Below are positions 1 to 9,617 of a stretch of DNA of 64,000 nucleotides, piece by piece. The notes under the pieces were generated by a model. That model was given only the letters and a program-made list of their open reading frames with translations, ran no database searches and was not told the origin of the DNA. Made by a program: the position numbers and the translations under genes. The first letter of the stretch is position 1. Every line of letters starts with the position of its first letter. The DNA is from Parvibaculum sp045863935. Lineage in GTDB: Bacteria > Pseudomonadota > Alphaproteobacteria > Parvibaculales > Parvibaculaceae. The stretch covers positions 166,336 to 230,335 of the forward strand of contig NZ_BTVP01000001.1 of the NCBI RefSeq assembly GCF_045863935.1, given 5' to 3'.

Positions 1-1
1 T

Positions 2-184
2 CGAAAGCCTCCCGGAAAGACCGAAGTGATGCAGACGCGGACTTGTCGCGGGACTGCCCTCCTTATTATAGTGCCGCTGCCCTTGCGTGACTGGCGAGAA
101 GAGGTGGAGCGAACCACCGTGGAGCGCAAGGGCTATGCGCCGCTCGCCTGGGCACCCTATCCAGACAACGAGGTGCCCTCATGA
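2..184 (+). CDS. C-terminal end of an unidentified protein (partial)
   Basis: An open frame enters from the left edge and stops with TGA at 182-184, overlapping the folD ATG as ATGA. About 60 residues are visible, ending in ..YAPLAWAPYPDNEVPS. The four-base overlap is the arrangement expected of a translationally coupled operon partner and is the main support. I recognise no domain. The frame could be a chance opening in GC-rich DNA, since only the last part of any protein is present. Confidence 0.4.
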   Translation, partial: RKPPGKTEVMQTRTCRGTALLIIVPLPLRDWREEVERTTVERKGYAPLAWAPYPDNEVPS

Positions 185-1089
185 CGCGTTCGGTAAAAGC
201 TTCCATCATCGACGGCAAGACCATTTCCGCGGAACTGCGCGCCCGCGTGGCGGCGGAGGTTTCGCGGCTGAAGCAGGAGTATGGGCTCACGCCCGGCCTT
301 GCCGTCGTGCTTGTCGGGAACGATCCGGCGAGCGAGGTCTATGTCCGCAACAAGGGCATCGCGACACGCGAGGCAGGCATGAACTCATACGAGTACAGGC
401 TGCCCGCCGAGACGAGCGAGGCGGATGTTCTCGCCAAGGTGCGCGAGCTCAATGCCGATCCGAGCGTACACGGATTTCTGGTTCAGTTTCCGGTGCCCGA
501 CCATATTTCCCAGCAGAATGTGATCGATGCGATCGATCCGTCGAAGGATGCAGACGGGCTCCACCCGCTCAATGCCGGGCGGCTCGCGAGCGGCTTGCCC
601 GCGATGGTTCCCGCGACGCCGGAGGGCTGCCTCATCATGGCGAAGAAGGCGGGCGGCGATCTTTCAGGCAAGCATGCCGTCGTAATCGGGCGCTCGAACC
701 TTGTCGGCAAGCCCGTCGCGCAATTGCTGCTCAGGGAGAACTGCACCGTCACGATCGCGCATAGCCGTTCGCACGATCTACCGGCCATCGCGCGCGAAGC
801 GGACATTCTCGTTGCGGCGGTGGGTCGGCCGCAAATGGTGAAGCGCGACTGGGTGAAGCCCGGCGCCATCGTCATCGATGTCGGCATCAATCGCGTTCCC
901 GCGCCGGAGAAGGGCGAGGGCAAGACCAGGCTCGTCGGCGACGTCGCCTTCGATGAGGTGGCGGAAGTCGCGGGCGCGATCACGCCCGTTCCCGGCGGCG
1001 TCGGTCTCATGACGGTTGCCTGCCTGCTGCGCAATACCGTGATTGCCGCCTGCCGGGCCAAAGGCATCGAACTGCCGAAGGATTTTTGA
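181..1089 (+). CDS. folD: Bifunctional methylenetetrahydrofolate dehydrogenase/cyclohydrolase FolD
   Basis: FolD interconverts 5,10-methylene-, methenyl- and 10-formyl-tetrahydrofolate with NADP+, supplying one-carbon units for purines and formyl-Met. The 302-residue product has the family landmarks in order: YVRNK with the catalytic lysine near residue 60, a QFPVP block, the NADP-binding stretch VVIGRSNLVGKPVAQLL, and GAITPVPGGVGLMT near the C-terminus. Length is normal for the family. The ATG overlaps the stop of an upstream frame (ATGA), and a GAGG lies about 8 bases upstream. An aldo/keto reductase follows almost directly, so the two may be cotranscribed. Confidence 0.97.
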   Translation: MTRSVKASIIDGKTISAELRARVAAEVSRLKQEYGLTPGLAVVLVGNDPASEVYVRNKGIATREAGMNSYEYRLPAETSEADVLAKVRELNADPSVHGFLVQFPVPDHISQQNVIDAIDPSKDADGLHPLNAGRLASGLPAMVPATPEGCLIMAKKAGGDLSGKHAVVIGRSNLVGKPVAQLLLRENCTVTIAHSRSHDLPAIAREADILVAAVGRPQMVKRDWVKPGAIVIDVGINRVPAPEKGEGKTRLVGDVAFDEVAEVAGAITPVPGGVGLMTVACLLRNTVIAACRAKGIELPKDF

Positions 1090-1094
1090 CGCTC

Positions 1095-2111
1095 ATGGAA
1101 ATGCGCAAGCTCGGAAAGCTCTGGCCTGTCAGCGCGCTCACACTTGGTGGCGGCGGGCTTGGCCAGATATGGGGCGAGACCTCGCGCGAGGAAGCCGTCG
1201 CAACGCTTCGCCTCGCCGTCGAGCGCGGGATCACGCTGATCGATCTTGCGCCGCTCTATGGCCGTGGCGAAGCTGAGGCGGTGGCGGGTGAAACCTTCGG
1301 CGCCGGCTGGCCGGACGGCGTTCGCGTCACGACGAAATGCATGGTGGGGCAGCGACATCTTGCCGGCATCGCGGAGCGTCTCGAGAAGTCGGTCGTGCGC
1401 AGCCTCTCGACGCTGAAGCGCGAACAGGCGGACATCTTCATCCTGCACTCGAATATCTGTCCGGACGATTACGTTTACGGGCGCGATCCGGCGTTCGAGG
1501 ATTATGGCGTCGTGCCCTGGTCGGCCTTCGTCAACGAGGTCGCCCCCGCCTTCGAGGCGCTAAAGGAGAAAGGCCTCATTGGAAATTGGGGCATCACGGG
1601 CACGGGACTGCCGCGCAGCATCATGGATGCACTTCGAGGCACGCCGAAGCCGGCCGTCGTGCAGGCCGTGACGAACCTCCTCGATTCGCCCGGCGGGATG
1701 CGGCGATATGAAGAGCCACCAGAGCCGCGCAACATCATCCGCACCGCGAAGAACAACGACGTCGGTGTGATGGGGATTCGCGCGGTGCAAGCGGGTGCGC
1801 TCACCGCGGCGATCGACAGGCCGCTGGCGGCAGACGATCCGGAAGTGCGTGACTATGAGAAGGCGGCACCTTTCAGGACGCTTTGCCGCGACCTCGGCGA
1901 AGACCCGGCCATCGTCGCGCATCGCTATGCGCTCCACATGCAGGGCGTCGACACGCTGGTGCTCGGTGTCAAGAATCGTGCAGAGCTTACCGCCATTCTC
2001 GATGCCGAGGCACGCGGGCCGCTGGAAGAAGAGACGCGTAAGCGCATTGATGCGCTGCGGCTCAACTTCCAGATGCCGCGCATGCCGATCGACGGGGACG
2101 GAACGCTCTAG
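1095..2111 (+). CDS. Aldo/keto reductase
   Basis: NAD(P)H-dependent oxidoreductase with an aldo/keto reductase TIM barrel, 338 residues. The catalytic tetrad is visible as D50 and Y55 (LIDLAPLYGRGEAE), K81 (VTTK) and H118 (FILHSN), and a glycine-rich strand opens the barrel (LGGGGLGQ). I chose the ATG at 1095; a TTG at 1086 in the same frame overlaps the folD stop and is a less likely start. GAAGGA lies 12 bases upstream. The close spacing suggests cotranscription with folD. The substrate cannot be inferred; D-threo-aldose and galactose dehydrogenase-like members share this layout. Confidence 0.88.
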   Translation: MEMRKLGKLWPVSALTLGGGGLGQIWGETSREEAVATLRLAVERGITLIDLAPLYGRGEAEAVAGETFGAGWPDGVRVTTKCMVGQRHLAGIAERLEKSVVRSLSTLKREQADIFILHSNICPDDYVYGRDPAFEDYGVVPWSAFVNEVAPAFEALKEKGLIGNWGITGTGLPRSIMDALRGTPKPAVVQAVTNLLDSPGGMRRYEEPPEPRNIIRTAKNNDVGVMGIRAVQAGALTAAIDRPLAADDPEVRDYEKAAPFRTLCRDLGEDPAIVAHRYALHMQGVDTLVLGVKNRAELTAILDAEARGPLEEETRKRIDALRLNFQMPRMPIDGDGTL

Positions 2112-2132
2112 ATGTGCGAACCGGTCCTGCCT

Positions 2133-2390
2133 TCACCTGTTGTCGAGTTGCGCCCGCACGGCGTGCAGTCCCTCGCGGGTGATGAGATAAGGTTTGCCTT
2201 CCCGCGACGCGATCAGCCGTCTTTTTCTCAAGCGCCGGAATGTGGCCAGGGTGCAGTCGGCAAGCACCCATCCCTCGCGAGTGACGCAGGCGGCTTCGAC
2301 GATCTTGCCCTTGCCGTCCTTCTCGACGCAGATGTGTCCGCCGCGCGCGAGCGCGTGCAGCGTGCGCTGCTCGAACTTCGAGATATTCAT
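2133..2390 (-). CDS. yjhX: YjhX-family (UPF0386) small toxin-like protein
   Basis: An 85-residue protein starting MNISKFEQRTLHALARGG and ending VRAQLDNR. It matches my memory of E. coli YjhX (UPF0386) along its whole length, including REGW.LADCTL and the C-terminal LDNR. In E. coli, YjhX is reported as the toxin of a pair with the acetyltransferase YjhQ. No acetyltransferase or other small antitoxin-like frame is adjacent, so this copy looks solitary. The start is the internal ATG where family similarity begins; the frame continues 34 codons further upstream without resemblance. It converges with the aldo/keto reductase. Confidence 0.85.
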   Translation of the reverse strand: MNISKFEQRTLHALARGGHICVEKDGKGKIVEAACVTREGWVLADCTLATFRRLRKRRLIASREGKPYLITREGLHAVRAQLDNR

Positions 2391-2583
2391 GAATAGAGTT
2401 CCGGAGAAAAGCCAAAGCGAGGCGGGCCTCACACCGCGTGCAGGCAATCGCGCTGCGCGGGTGGGCTCCCGTCCTGTGGAACGGCCTGGCAAAAAGGGGG
2501 CTTCCCTCTCAGCGGCCGCGCTTTTCTCCGAATACAGACATCAACGCTCCATCTGGCGTGAAGCTCTATCAGTAATCGCGGAT

Positions 2584-4074
2584 GTGGCAGCGGGTCAATT
2601 CCGGCGGCGCACCGGCCTGTTTCTTTTGTTCACATTGTGTCTCATGCCACACATGGCCATGGCTCAGGCAGCCATGGCGCAGGACGACCCTGAAGCGGGC
2701 ATGATCGGCTGGCCGCAGGCGGAGATGCGCCACGCACTCGACTATTTCATCGAACGGCGCATGAGGGAGCTCGATATTCCGGGCGTTGCGCTCGCTGTCA
2801 TCGCCGATGGGCGCATCGTCTACGAAAAGGGCTATGGTTACGCCGACGCGGACGGCGATCAGGATGTGACGCCAAATACGCTTTTCGAAGTCGGAGGTCT
2901 CGGTCTGCCGCTCGAGGCCTACGCGGCGATGCTGCAGGTGCGTGAGCGAAAAATGTCGCTCGACACGCCATTGTCGGACTATCTGAAAGCACCTTGGCTG
3001 CCCGACGAGGAAGCGTCCGCGACAGTGACGCTCCGCCATGTGCTCAACCATCGGTCGGGACTTTCGGATCGGGTGCGGCTCGGGTCGCGCGGCCTGTCTT
3101 TCGAGCCGGGGACCGAGTTCGGCTATTCGGGCATGGGATATGTTTACCTCGCCGATGTGATGTCGGAGATCGAGGGCGTTCCCTTTGACCGCCTGATGCG
3201 GCAACGCCTGTTCCGGCCGCTCGGCATGTCGTCTTCGGGCTATATCATTCCCGAAGGGCTTGTCGGGGAAGTCGCGCGCGGTCACCACGCGCTCTGGATG
3301 CCGATCTCCGCGTTCGCAGGCCCGATGGCCGCCATCTTCGCGATCCTCGCGATCGCGACCGTTCTGGTGCTACGGCTCGGATTTCACCGGCTGAAGCTCG
3401 AGCCATTCGACCTCGTTCCCGCCGCTGTCATAGCCCCGGTTGGCGCCAGCGCCATTCTCTATTATCTGCAAGGCGGCTGGGCGCTCCTCTTCTGCCTTGG
3501 CTATTTCATCGTGTGGCTGGCGGCGATCGCGCTCATCGTTGCCGCGGTTCAGTATCTCCGTTTCATCTTCGATCGCGGGTGGTCGGACGGGGTGCTGTCG
3601 CGGGGCGTGCGGCGCTCTTCGTTCAGCCCGGTCCTCTTTGTGGCCGTGCTGCTCATGAGCCTGTTTTTCATGACCTGGCAGGTGCCTCTGCCTGCGCGAG
3701 ACGGCGACGACTTCAATGCCGCGCTGTCGCTTCGCTCGAGTGCTCATGATCTTGCTCTCTTCGTCACGGGCTTTGTCGACGGAGCGCTTGTCGGGCCACC
3801 GTTGCGCGCGACCATGATCGAGAGTCGCGTGACGGTTGCCGAAAGAAAGGGAGACCGGTTCGGCTGGGGGCTCGGTTTCGGCACGCGCGAGCACGAGGGC
3901 GGCCTGACCCTCTGGCAAACCAGCACCAATATCGGTATGCGCGGAATGATGGTGATCGATCCTTCGCGGCGCGCCGGCGTCGTCATTCTCACGAATGCGG
4001 ACAAGGGAAAAATACTGATGCAGGAAGTCTCGGGTCATGTGCTCGGGCCGGAAGACCCGTGGCGGCTGCCCTGA
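2584..4074 (+). CDS. Membrane-embedded beta-lactamase-fold protein lacking catalytic residues
   Basis: About 496 residues. A signal peptide (GLFLLFTLCLMPHMAMAQA) leads into a serine beta-lactamase/class C (S12) fold with VALAVIADGRIVYEKGYGYAD and RHVLNHRSGLSD in the expected places. The active site is degenerate. The SxxK position reads G105-L-G-L108 (context FEVGGLGLPLE), the YxN position reads Y181-S-G183, and the third motif is HEG at 437-439. Between the second and third motifs lie about four hydrophobic segments (roughly residues 235-375), an unusual insertion. The likely start is GTG at 2584, since ATG 2644 would cut the signal peptide. The frame is open back to 2194, but that part overlaps yjhX antisense and is not credible coding. 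Role unknown; perhaps a binding or regulatory pseudoenzyme. Confidence 0.75.
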   Translation: MAAGQFRRRTGLFLLFTLCLMPHMAMAQAAMAQDDPEAGMIGWPQAEMRHALDYFIERRMRELDIPGVALAVIADGRIVYEKGYGYADADGDQDVTPNTLFEVGGLGLPLEAYAAMLQVRERKMSLDTPLSDYLKAPWLPDEEASATVTLRHVLNHRSGLSDRVRLGSRGLSFEPGTEFGYSGMGYVYLADVMSEIEGVPFDRLMRQRLFRPLGMSSSGYIIPEGLVGEVARGHHALWMPISAFAGPMAAIFAILAIATVLVLRLGFHRLKLEPFDLVPAAVIAPVGASAILYYLQGGWALLFCLGYFIVWLAAIALIVAAVQYLRFIFDRGWSDGVLSRGVRRSSFSPVLFVAVLLMSLFFMTWQVPLPARDGDDFNAALSLRSSAHDLALFVTGFVDGALVGPPLRATMIESRVTVAERKGDRFGWGLGFGTREHEGGLTLWQTSTNIGMRGMMVIDPSRRAGVVILTNADKGKILMQEVSGHVLGPEDPWRLP

Positions 4075-4111
4075 GGCTGGGCTAGTCTTTTCCGGTGTTC
4101 CGGGAGGGGTC

Positions 4112-4786
4112 ATGGAAAAATTCGAAACGATCTTCGCCCGCGCCGCGAAAAGACATGGCGGTGCCAAAGCCGTCGAAGCGGAACTGCCGAAGCCGAAAAA
4201 CGCCGCCGCCCTCCGCAAGATCGGGGACGACCGCTGGCTTTCGGCCATGACCAAGTCCGTCTTCCAGGCGGGCTTCGTGTGGAAGATGATCGAGAACAAG
4301 TGGCCGGGCTTCGAGGAGGCCTTCGACCATTTCGACCCGCACCGCATCGCCTTTTATGCCGATGAAGATATCGAGCGGCTCGCGGGCGATGCGCGCATCG
4401 TGCGCAATGGCGCGAAGATCGTCGCGACACGAAACAATGCGCGCTTCGTCTGCGATCTGGCAAACGAACACGGCTCGGCCGGTGCGTTCTTCGCCGCGTC
4501 GAAGCCGGAGGACTTTGCCGGCCTTCTCGACACTCTCAAGAAGCGCGGGGACCGTCTGTCCGGTGCGTCTGCCCAGTTTTTCCTGCGGCAGATGGGCGTC
4601 GACGGCTGGGTGATGTCGCCTTCGGTTGTTGCGGCGCTTGTGAAGGCGGGTGTCATCGACAAGGCGCCGACTTCGGCGAAGGCCATGCGTGCGGTGCAGG
4701 AGGCGTTCAACGTCTGGCGCAAGGAGAGCGGCCGTCCGCTCATGGCGATCAGCCGCGTGCTGGCGCTTTCTGCCGATCCGGATTAG
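4112..4786 (+). CDS. DNA-3-methyladenine glycosylase I (Tag)-like protein
   Basis: 224 residues related to the Tag family of base-excision glycosylases (COG2818 type). The helix-hairpin region QAGFVWKMIENKWPGFEEAF followed by FDPHRIAFY.DEDIERL..DARIVRNGAKI is characteristic. By eye, the glutamate that precedes QAGLSW in E. coli Tag is not present here, and the Cys/His zinc ligands at both termini are missing. It therefore belongs to a divergent subgroup whose activity is uncertain. The ATG at 4112 is preceded by GGGAGGGG. The stop overlaps the convergent ppa stop by a few bases. Confidence 0.72.
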   Translation: MEKFETIFARAAKRHGGAKAVEAELPKPKNAAALRKIGDDRWLSAMTKSVFQAGFVWKMIENKWPGFEEAFDHFDPHRIAFYADEDIERLAGDARIVRNGAKIVATRNNARFVCDLANEHGSAGAFFAASKPEDFAGLLDTLKKRGDRLSGASAQFFLRQMGVDGWVMSPSVVAALVKAGVIDKAPTSAKAMRAVQEAFNVWRKESGRPLMAISRVLALSADPD

Positions 4787-5312
4787 CTCTTCTTCCCAGC
4801 CTCGATCGCCTTCATGATCAGCTCGCGAGCGATGCTCGCGTCCCTCCAGCCGTCGACCTTCACCCATTTGCCTTCTTCGAGATCCTTGTAGTGCTCGAAG
4901 AAGTGAGTGATGCGCTGGATCAGAATGTCCGGCATGTCGGTGTAGTTCTGGACGTTCTTGTAATAGGGATTGAGCTTCTCGACCGGCACGGCGAGGATCT
5001 TTTCATCCTGCCCCGCCTCGTCATGCATCATCAGAACGCCGATGGGACGTGAGCGGATGACCGCGCCGGGCACGACCGGAATGCGGCTCACCACGAGCAC
5101 ATCGACCGGGTCGCCGTCATCCGACAGCGTGTGCGGCACGAAGCCGTAGTTGCAGGGATACTGCATGGCCGTGTGCATGAAGCGGTCGACAAAGAGCGTG
5201 CCGGATTCTTTGTCCATCTCGTATTTCACCGGGTGGCCGCCATGCGGCACCTCGACGATCACGTTGATATCGTCCGGCGGATTCTTGCCGATCGGGATTG
5301 CGTCGATACGCA

Positions 5313-5313
<1 letters not shown>
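4783..5313 (-). CDS. ppa: Inorganic pyrophosphatase (family I)
   Basis: Cytoplasmic Mg2+-dependent hydrolase of pyrophosphate, which pulls biosynthetic reactions forward. The 176-residue length is typical of the bacterial hexameric enzyme. The family signature DDGDPVDVLV is present, with earlier VPHGG.PVKYE and FVDRF.HTAMQYPCNYGFVP. Its ATG overlaps the argG stop (TAATG), so it is translationally coupled to argG. That pairing is sensible because argininosuccinate synthase releases pyrophosphate. Confidence 0.97.
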
Positions 5314-6542
<1,229 letters not shown>

Positions 6543-6576
6543 GTCGTCACCTTATTGAGGGTCGATTTTGCGGCGC

Positions 6577-6604
6577 ACTATAGGGAAATCCGCCCTTGCG
6601 GCAA
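6577..6604 (-). promoter_or_regulatory. Candidate sigma70 promoter for argG-ppa
   Basis: On the minus strand, TTGCCG (6599-6604) and TATAGT (6577-6582) are separated by 16 bases, about 35 bases before the argG ATG. Spacing and position suit a housekeeping promoter. It was found by eye only, and the -35 half overlaps a GC-rich dyad (6594-6608). Confidence 0.4.
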
Positions 6605-6683
6605 GGGGAGGGGAGAGGGGCGCGACGAACCGGGCTTTGCCTGCCATAATCGGCCGGCAAGAGGCCAATTTCGGGGGTATCCC

Positions 6684-7265
6684 ATGGATTCGTCGGTCGT
6701 TCTTCTCGTCCTGCTCGGTCTCGTGGCCGTTGGCGGCTATGCCTGGTATGCGAGCCTCATCACGCGGCGGAACGAGGTCAGGGAGGCGATGGGCTCGATC
6801 GACGTGCAGCTCCGGCAGCGCTTCGACCTCCTGCCCAACATTGTGGCCCTGGCGGCGAAGTTCATGACCCATGAGAAAGAGCTGCTGGAGGGGCTGACGG
6901 CGCTGCGCGCCAGGGTGGCCGCTCCCTACGCAAAGGACAATCCGAAGGCCGTGGAAGAGCATCTCGATGCTTCCCGGAAGCTCGAGGCGGGCATGGCGCG
7001 GCTCTTCGCGGTCGCCGAGAACTATCCCGAACTCCGCTCCGCCGAAACGGTGACGCGGGCTCAGGCGACATTCGAGGAAGTGGAGGGCAACATCGCCGCC
7101 GCGCGCCGCTTCTACAATTCGGCCGTGACGCGGCTCAACAATGCGGTCGAGATTTTCCCGGGCTCCGTGATCGCGCGGCTCGCGAATGTACAACCGTTCC
7201 CCTTTTACGAGGTCGTGGACGCGGCGGCGCGCGAGCCTGCCGATGTCAACAAGCTGATGCCGTGA
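6684..7265 (+). CDS. lemA: LemA family protein
   Basis: 193-residue LemA-family protein with one N-terminal membrane helix (SVVLLVLLGLVAVGGYAWYASLI) followed by a helical domain. The signature RNEVREAMGSIDVQLRQRFDLLPNIV is clear, as is RRFYNSAVTRLNNAVEIFPGSVIA near the C-terminus. LemA proteins are thought to be membrane-anchored helical bundles of poorly known function, often beside a membrane protease or TPM-domain gene. Here the partner is a DUF3137 gene 7 bases downstream. It is divergent from argG. Confidence 0.93.
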   Translation: MDSSVVLLVLLGLVAVGGYAWYASLITRRNEVREAMGSIDVQLRQRFDLLPNIVALAAKFMTHEKELLEGLTALRARVAAPYAKDNPKAVEEHLDASRKLEAGMARLFAVAENYPELRSAETVTRAQATFEEVEGNIAAARRFYNSAVTRLNNAVEIFPGSVIARLANVQPFPFYEVVDAAAREPADVNKLMP

Positions 7266-7272
7266 GTTCCTC

Positions 7273-8205
7273 ATGACGCCGGGTGCGGATTTCGACGGTT
7301 TCTTCGCGCGCGAGATCGCACCCTTCATCGAGAAAAAGGAAGCGGAGCGGAAACTCGTGGTCCAGCACGCGCTGTGGCGGGCCCTGCCGGTCATCGCGGC
7401 GGGGCTTCTTGCCTTTGCCGTTTCCTCGCAGGTCATCGAGAGCGAAGATGCGCGAGGCTTCGCCCTTTTCGGCAGCTTCGCCGTCATGATCGTCGGTGCG
7501 CTGATGCTCACCTCCGTCATAACCTGGGGGCGGACATTCGCGGAGGAACTCTCGGCGAAAATCTTCGGCCATTTCGGCTATCTCTATTCGCCCGAGGCGC
7601 CGGAGAACTTTCTCGCTCCCTTCAGGCAGTGCAGCCTCCTGCCGGGCTATGACCGCGCTTCGACCGAAGACCACGTGCTTGGCGAGATCGATGGCGTTCC
7701 CTTCGAGCTTGCGGAAGCCTTTCTCGAAAAGAAGGTGCGCCGCGACAAGCGCGACGAATACGATCTCGTCTTTCGGGGGCTTGTCGCGCGTTATGCGTTC
7801 CCGAAGCGCTTTTCGGGACGCACGATCGTCCGCGGCGACAGGGGCTTTCTGAATGCGCTCGGCCATGCCGGCGCCGGCGGCGAAAGGGTTCATCTCGAGG
7901 ACCCGCGCTTCGAAGAGAGGTTCGACGTCTTTTCGAGCGACCAGGTGGAAGCGCGTTACCTGCTCACGCCGGCCTTCATGGAACGGCTCGTGCGGCTTGC
8001 CGATGCGAGCGACGGGCCGATGCAGGCCGCTTTTGACGGCAACGATCTTCTTCTCGTGATCGATGGGCGGCGCGGCTACTTCGCGCAGCCTTCGCCGTGG
8101 AAGGATCTGCGCCAAAGCGATCATATCCGCGCCTTTGTCGAGGACATCGCCTTCATCCGCGAGATCGCGGAGACGTTGAAACTCGACGCGGAGACGAAGG
8201 TGTGA
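7273..8205 (+). CDS. DUF3137 domain membrane protein
   Basis: 310-residue protein with two hydrophobic helices near residues 38-55 and 68-87 (ALPVIAAGLLAFAVSS; FGSFAVMIVGALMLTSVI) followed by a soluble C-terminal domain of about 200 residues. The pattern, including FDVFSSDQVEARYLLTPAFMERL and ending DLRQSDHIRAFVEDIAFIREIAETLKLD, fits DUF3137 proteins, which commonly follow lemA. Only 7 bases separate the two genes, so they are one operon. Function unknown; the context suggests they work together at the inner membrane. Confidence 0.85.
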   Translation: MTPGADFDGFFAREIAPFIEKKEAERKLVVQHALWRALPVIAAGLLAFAVSSQVIESEDARGFALFGSFAVMIVGALMLTSVITWGRTFAEELSAKIFGHFGYLYSPEAPENFLAPFRQCSLLPGYDRASTEDHVLGEIDGVPFELAEAFLEKKVRRDKRDEYDLVFRGLVARYAFPKRFSGRTIVRGDRGFLNALGHAGAGGERVHLEDPRFEERFDVFSSDQVEARYLLTPAFMERLVRLADASDGPMQAAFDGNDLLLVIDGRRGYFAQPSPWKDLRQSDHIRAFVEDIAFIREIAETLKLDAETKV

Positions 8206-8287
8206 GCGCGCAAAGCGGATTGCGCTGCAGGCTCTTTCCGCGCGCGGCGATCTGCGGCAGGCTCGCGCATTCATTCCCGGAGGTTCC

Positions 8288-8875
8288 ATGCAAGTCGAGT
8301 TCTGGTACGAGTTCGCAAGCACCTATTCATACCCGGCGGCGATGCGCGTCGAGCAGGCGGCGAAGGATGCGGGCGTCGGGCTCGTCTGGCGGCCTTTCCT
8401 GCTCGGGCCGATTTTCGGCGCGCAGGGCTGGAACGACAGCCCGTTCAACATCTATCCCGCCAAGGGCCGCTACATGTGGCGCGACATGGCGCGCATATGC
8501 GAGGCGCAGGGTCTCACGCTGAAGGAGCCTGTGCGTTTCCCGCAGAACGGGCTGAAAGCCGCGCGGCTTGCGCTGCTCGGACAGGACGAAGATTGGGGAC
8601 CGGAATTCACGCGCCGCGTCTATCTCGCGAATTTCGCCGGGCAGCAGGACATTTCCGACGAGGCGGTGCTTTCCGGCATTCTCGAGGCGCTCGGTCTCGA
8701 TGCGGGCGCCCTTCTCGCGCGCTCGAATGAACAGGCGAACAAGGACAGGCTCAAGGCGCAGACGGAAGAAGCGATAGCGAAGGGCATATTCGGCGCGCCG
8801 AGTTTCGTGGTGGGCGACGAACTCTTCTGGGGCAATGACCGGCTCGACGCCGCCCTCGACTGGGCGAAGCGATAG
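8288..8875 (+). CDS. 2-hydroxychromene-2-carboxylate isomerase-like (DsbA family) protein
   Basis: 195 residues with a thioredoxin-like fold of the kappa glutathione-transferase/HCCA isomerase type. Diagnostic stretches are EFWYEFASTYSYPAAMRVE at the N-terminus, the NGLKAARLAL helix, and GIFGAPSFVVGDELFWGNDRLD at the C-terminus. There is no CxxC; this family uses a serine or glutathione instead. The classical role is isomerisation in naphthalene degradation, but most chromosomal copies have an unknown glutathione-dependent substrate. A glutathione transferase gene follows 105 bases downstream. GGAGG precedes the ATG. Confidence 0.88.
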   Translation: MQVEFWYEFASTYSYPAAMRVEQAAKDAGVGLVWRPFLLGPIFGAQGWNDSPFNIYPAKGRYMWRDMARICEAQGLTLKEPVRFPQNGLKAARLALLGQDEDWGPEFTRRVYLANFAGQQDISDEAVLSGILEALGLDAGALLARSNEQANKDRLKAQTEEAIAKGIFGAPSFVVGDELFWGNDRLDAALDWAKR

Positions 8876-8980
8876 GCGGGGCCAATCGCGCAAAGCGTCA
8901 GGGGCCACTGTGATTGCCGCTTGCGAGGTTCGTTGCCGCTCCCGATCTCCGCTGCATATGATCGCAACCGGAGAGCCCCT

Positions 8981-9616
8981 ATGAGCACGATCGTTTTCCA
9001 CTCGCAGCCCATGAGCGTCTATCTCTGGACGGCAACTCTTGCCGCCGAGGAGAAGGGCATCGACTGGTCGGTGAATGTGATCGAAGCGGGGAGCGCCACG
9101 CACCGCGCGCTCAATCCCTTCGCGAAATCGCCCGTACTGGAGCATGGCAAGGTTCGCCTCTACGAGACGCTCGCGATCATGCACTACATCGACCGCGCTT
9201 TCGACGGCCCGGCGCTCCAGCCCGGCGACGCGCTCGGTCAGGCGCGGGTGCTGCGCTGGGCGAGCCTCGTCAATTCATTCATATTTCCGACGATGACAAA
9301 CGGAATCGCGAAGGAGCGGCTTCTCGTGCCCTCGCAGGGCGGAAAAACGGATGAGGAGCGCGTCGCCGAGGCGGTGAAAGAAGCGGAAATCCAGTTGGGC
9401 GTTATTTCGGCGGACCTCGAAACACATCCCTTTCTCGCCGGCGACAAGCTTTCCCTTGCCGACTGCTTCCTCTTCCCGCACATGCATTTCCTGTCGATGA
9501 CGCCGGAGGGGCAGGCGCTTCTCCGGCACTTCCCGAAAGCCGCTGCATGGCTCGACATGATGCGAGCGCGGCCGAGCTTTGCCGCGACGGACCAACTTGC
9601 ACGGCGGGCTGCCTGA
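8981..9616 (+). CDS. Glutathione S-transferase family protein
   Basis: 211 residues. The N-terminal thioredoxin-like domain carries LNPFAKSPVLEHGKVRLYETLAI, the cis-proline and glutathione gamma-glutamyl-binding E(T/S) motif. The all-helical C-terminal domain has FLAGDKLSLADCFLFPHMHF, the conserved N-capping aspartate region. I chose ATG 8981; the frame extends 20 codons upstream without similarity. Together with the preceding DsbA-like isomerase it forms a small glutathione-linked cluster of unknown substrate. It converges with the 9618-9944 gene. Confidence 0.9.
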   Translation: MSTIVFHSQPMSVYLWTATLAAEEKGIDWSVNVIEAGSATHRALNPFAKSPVLEHGKVRLYETLAIMHYIDRAFDGPALQPGDALGQARVLRWASLVNSFIFPTMTNGIAKERLLVPSQGGKTDEERVAEAVKEAEIQLGVISADLETHPFLAGDKLSLADCFLFPHMHFLSMTPEGQALLRHFPKAAAWLDMMRARPSFAATDQLARRAA

Positions 9617-9617
9617 C

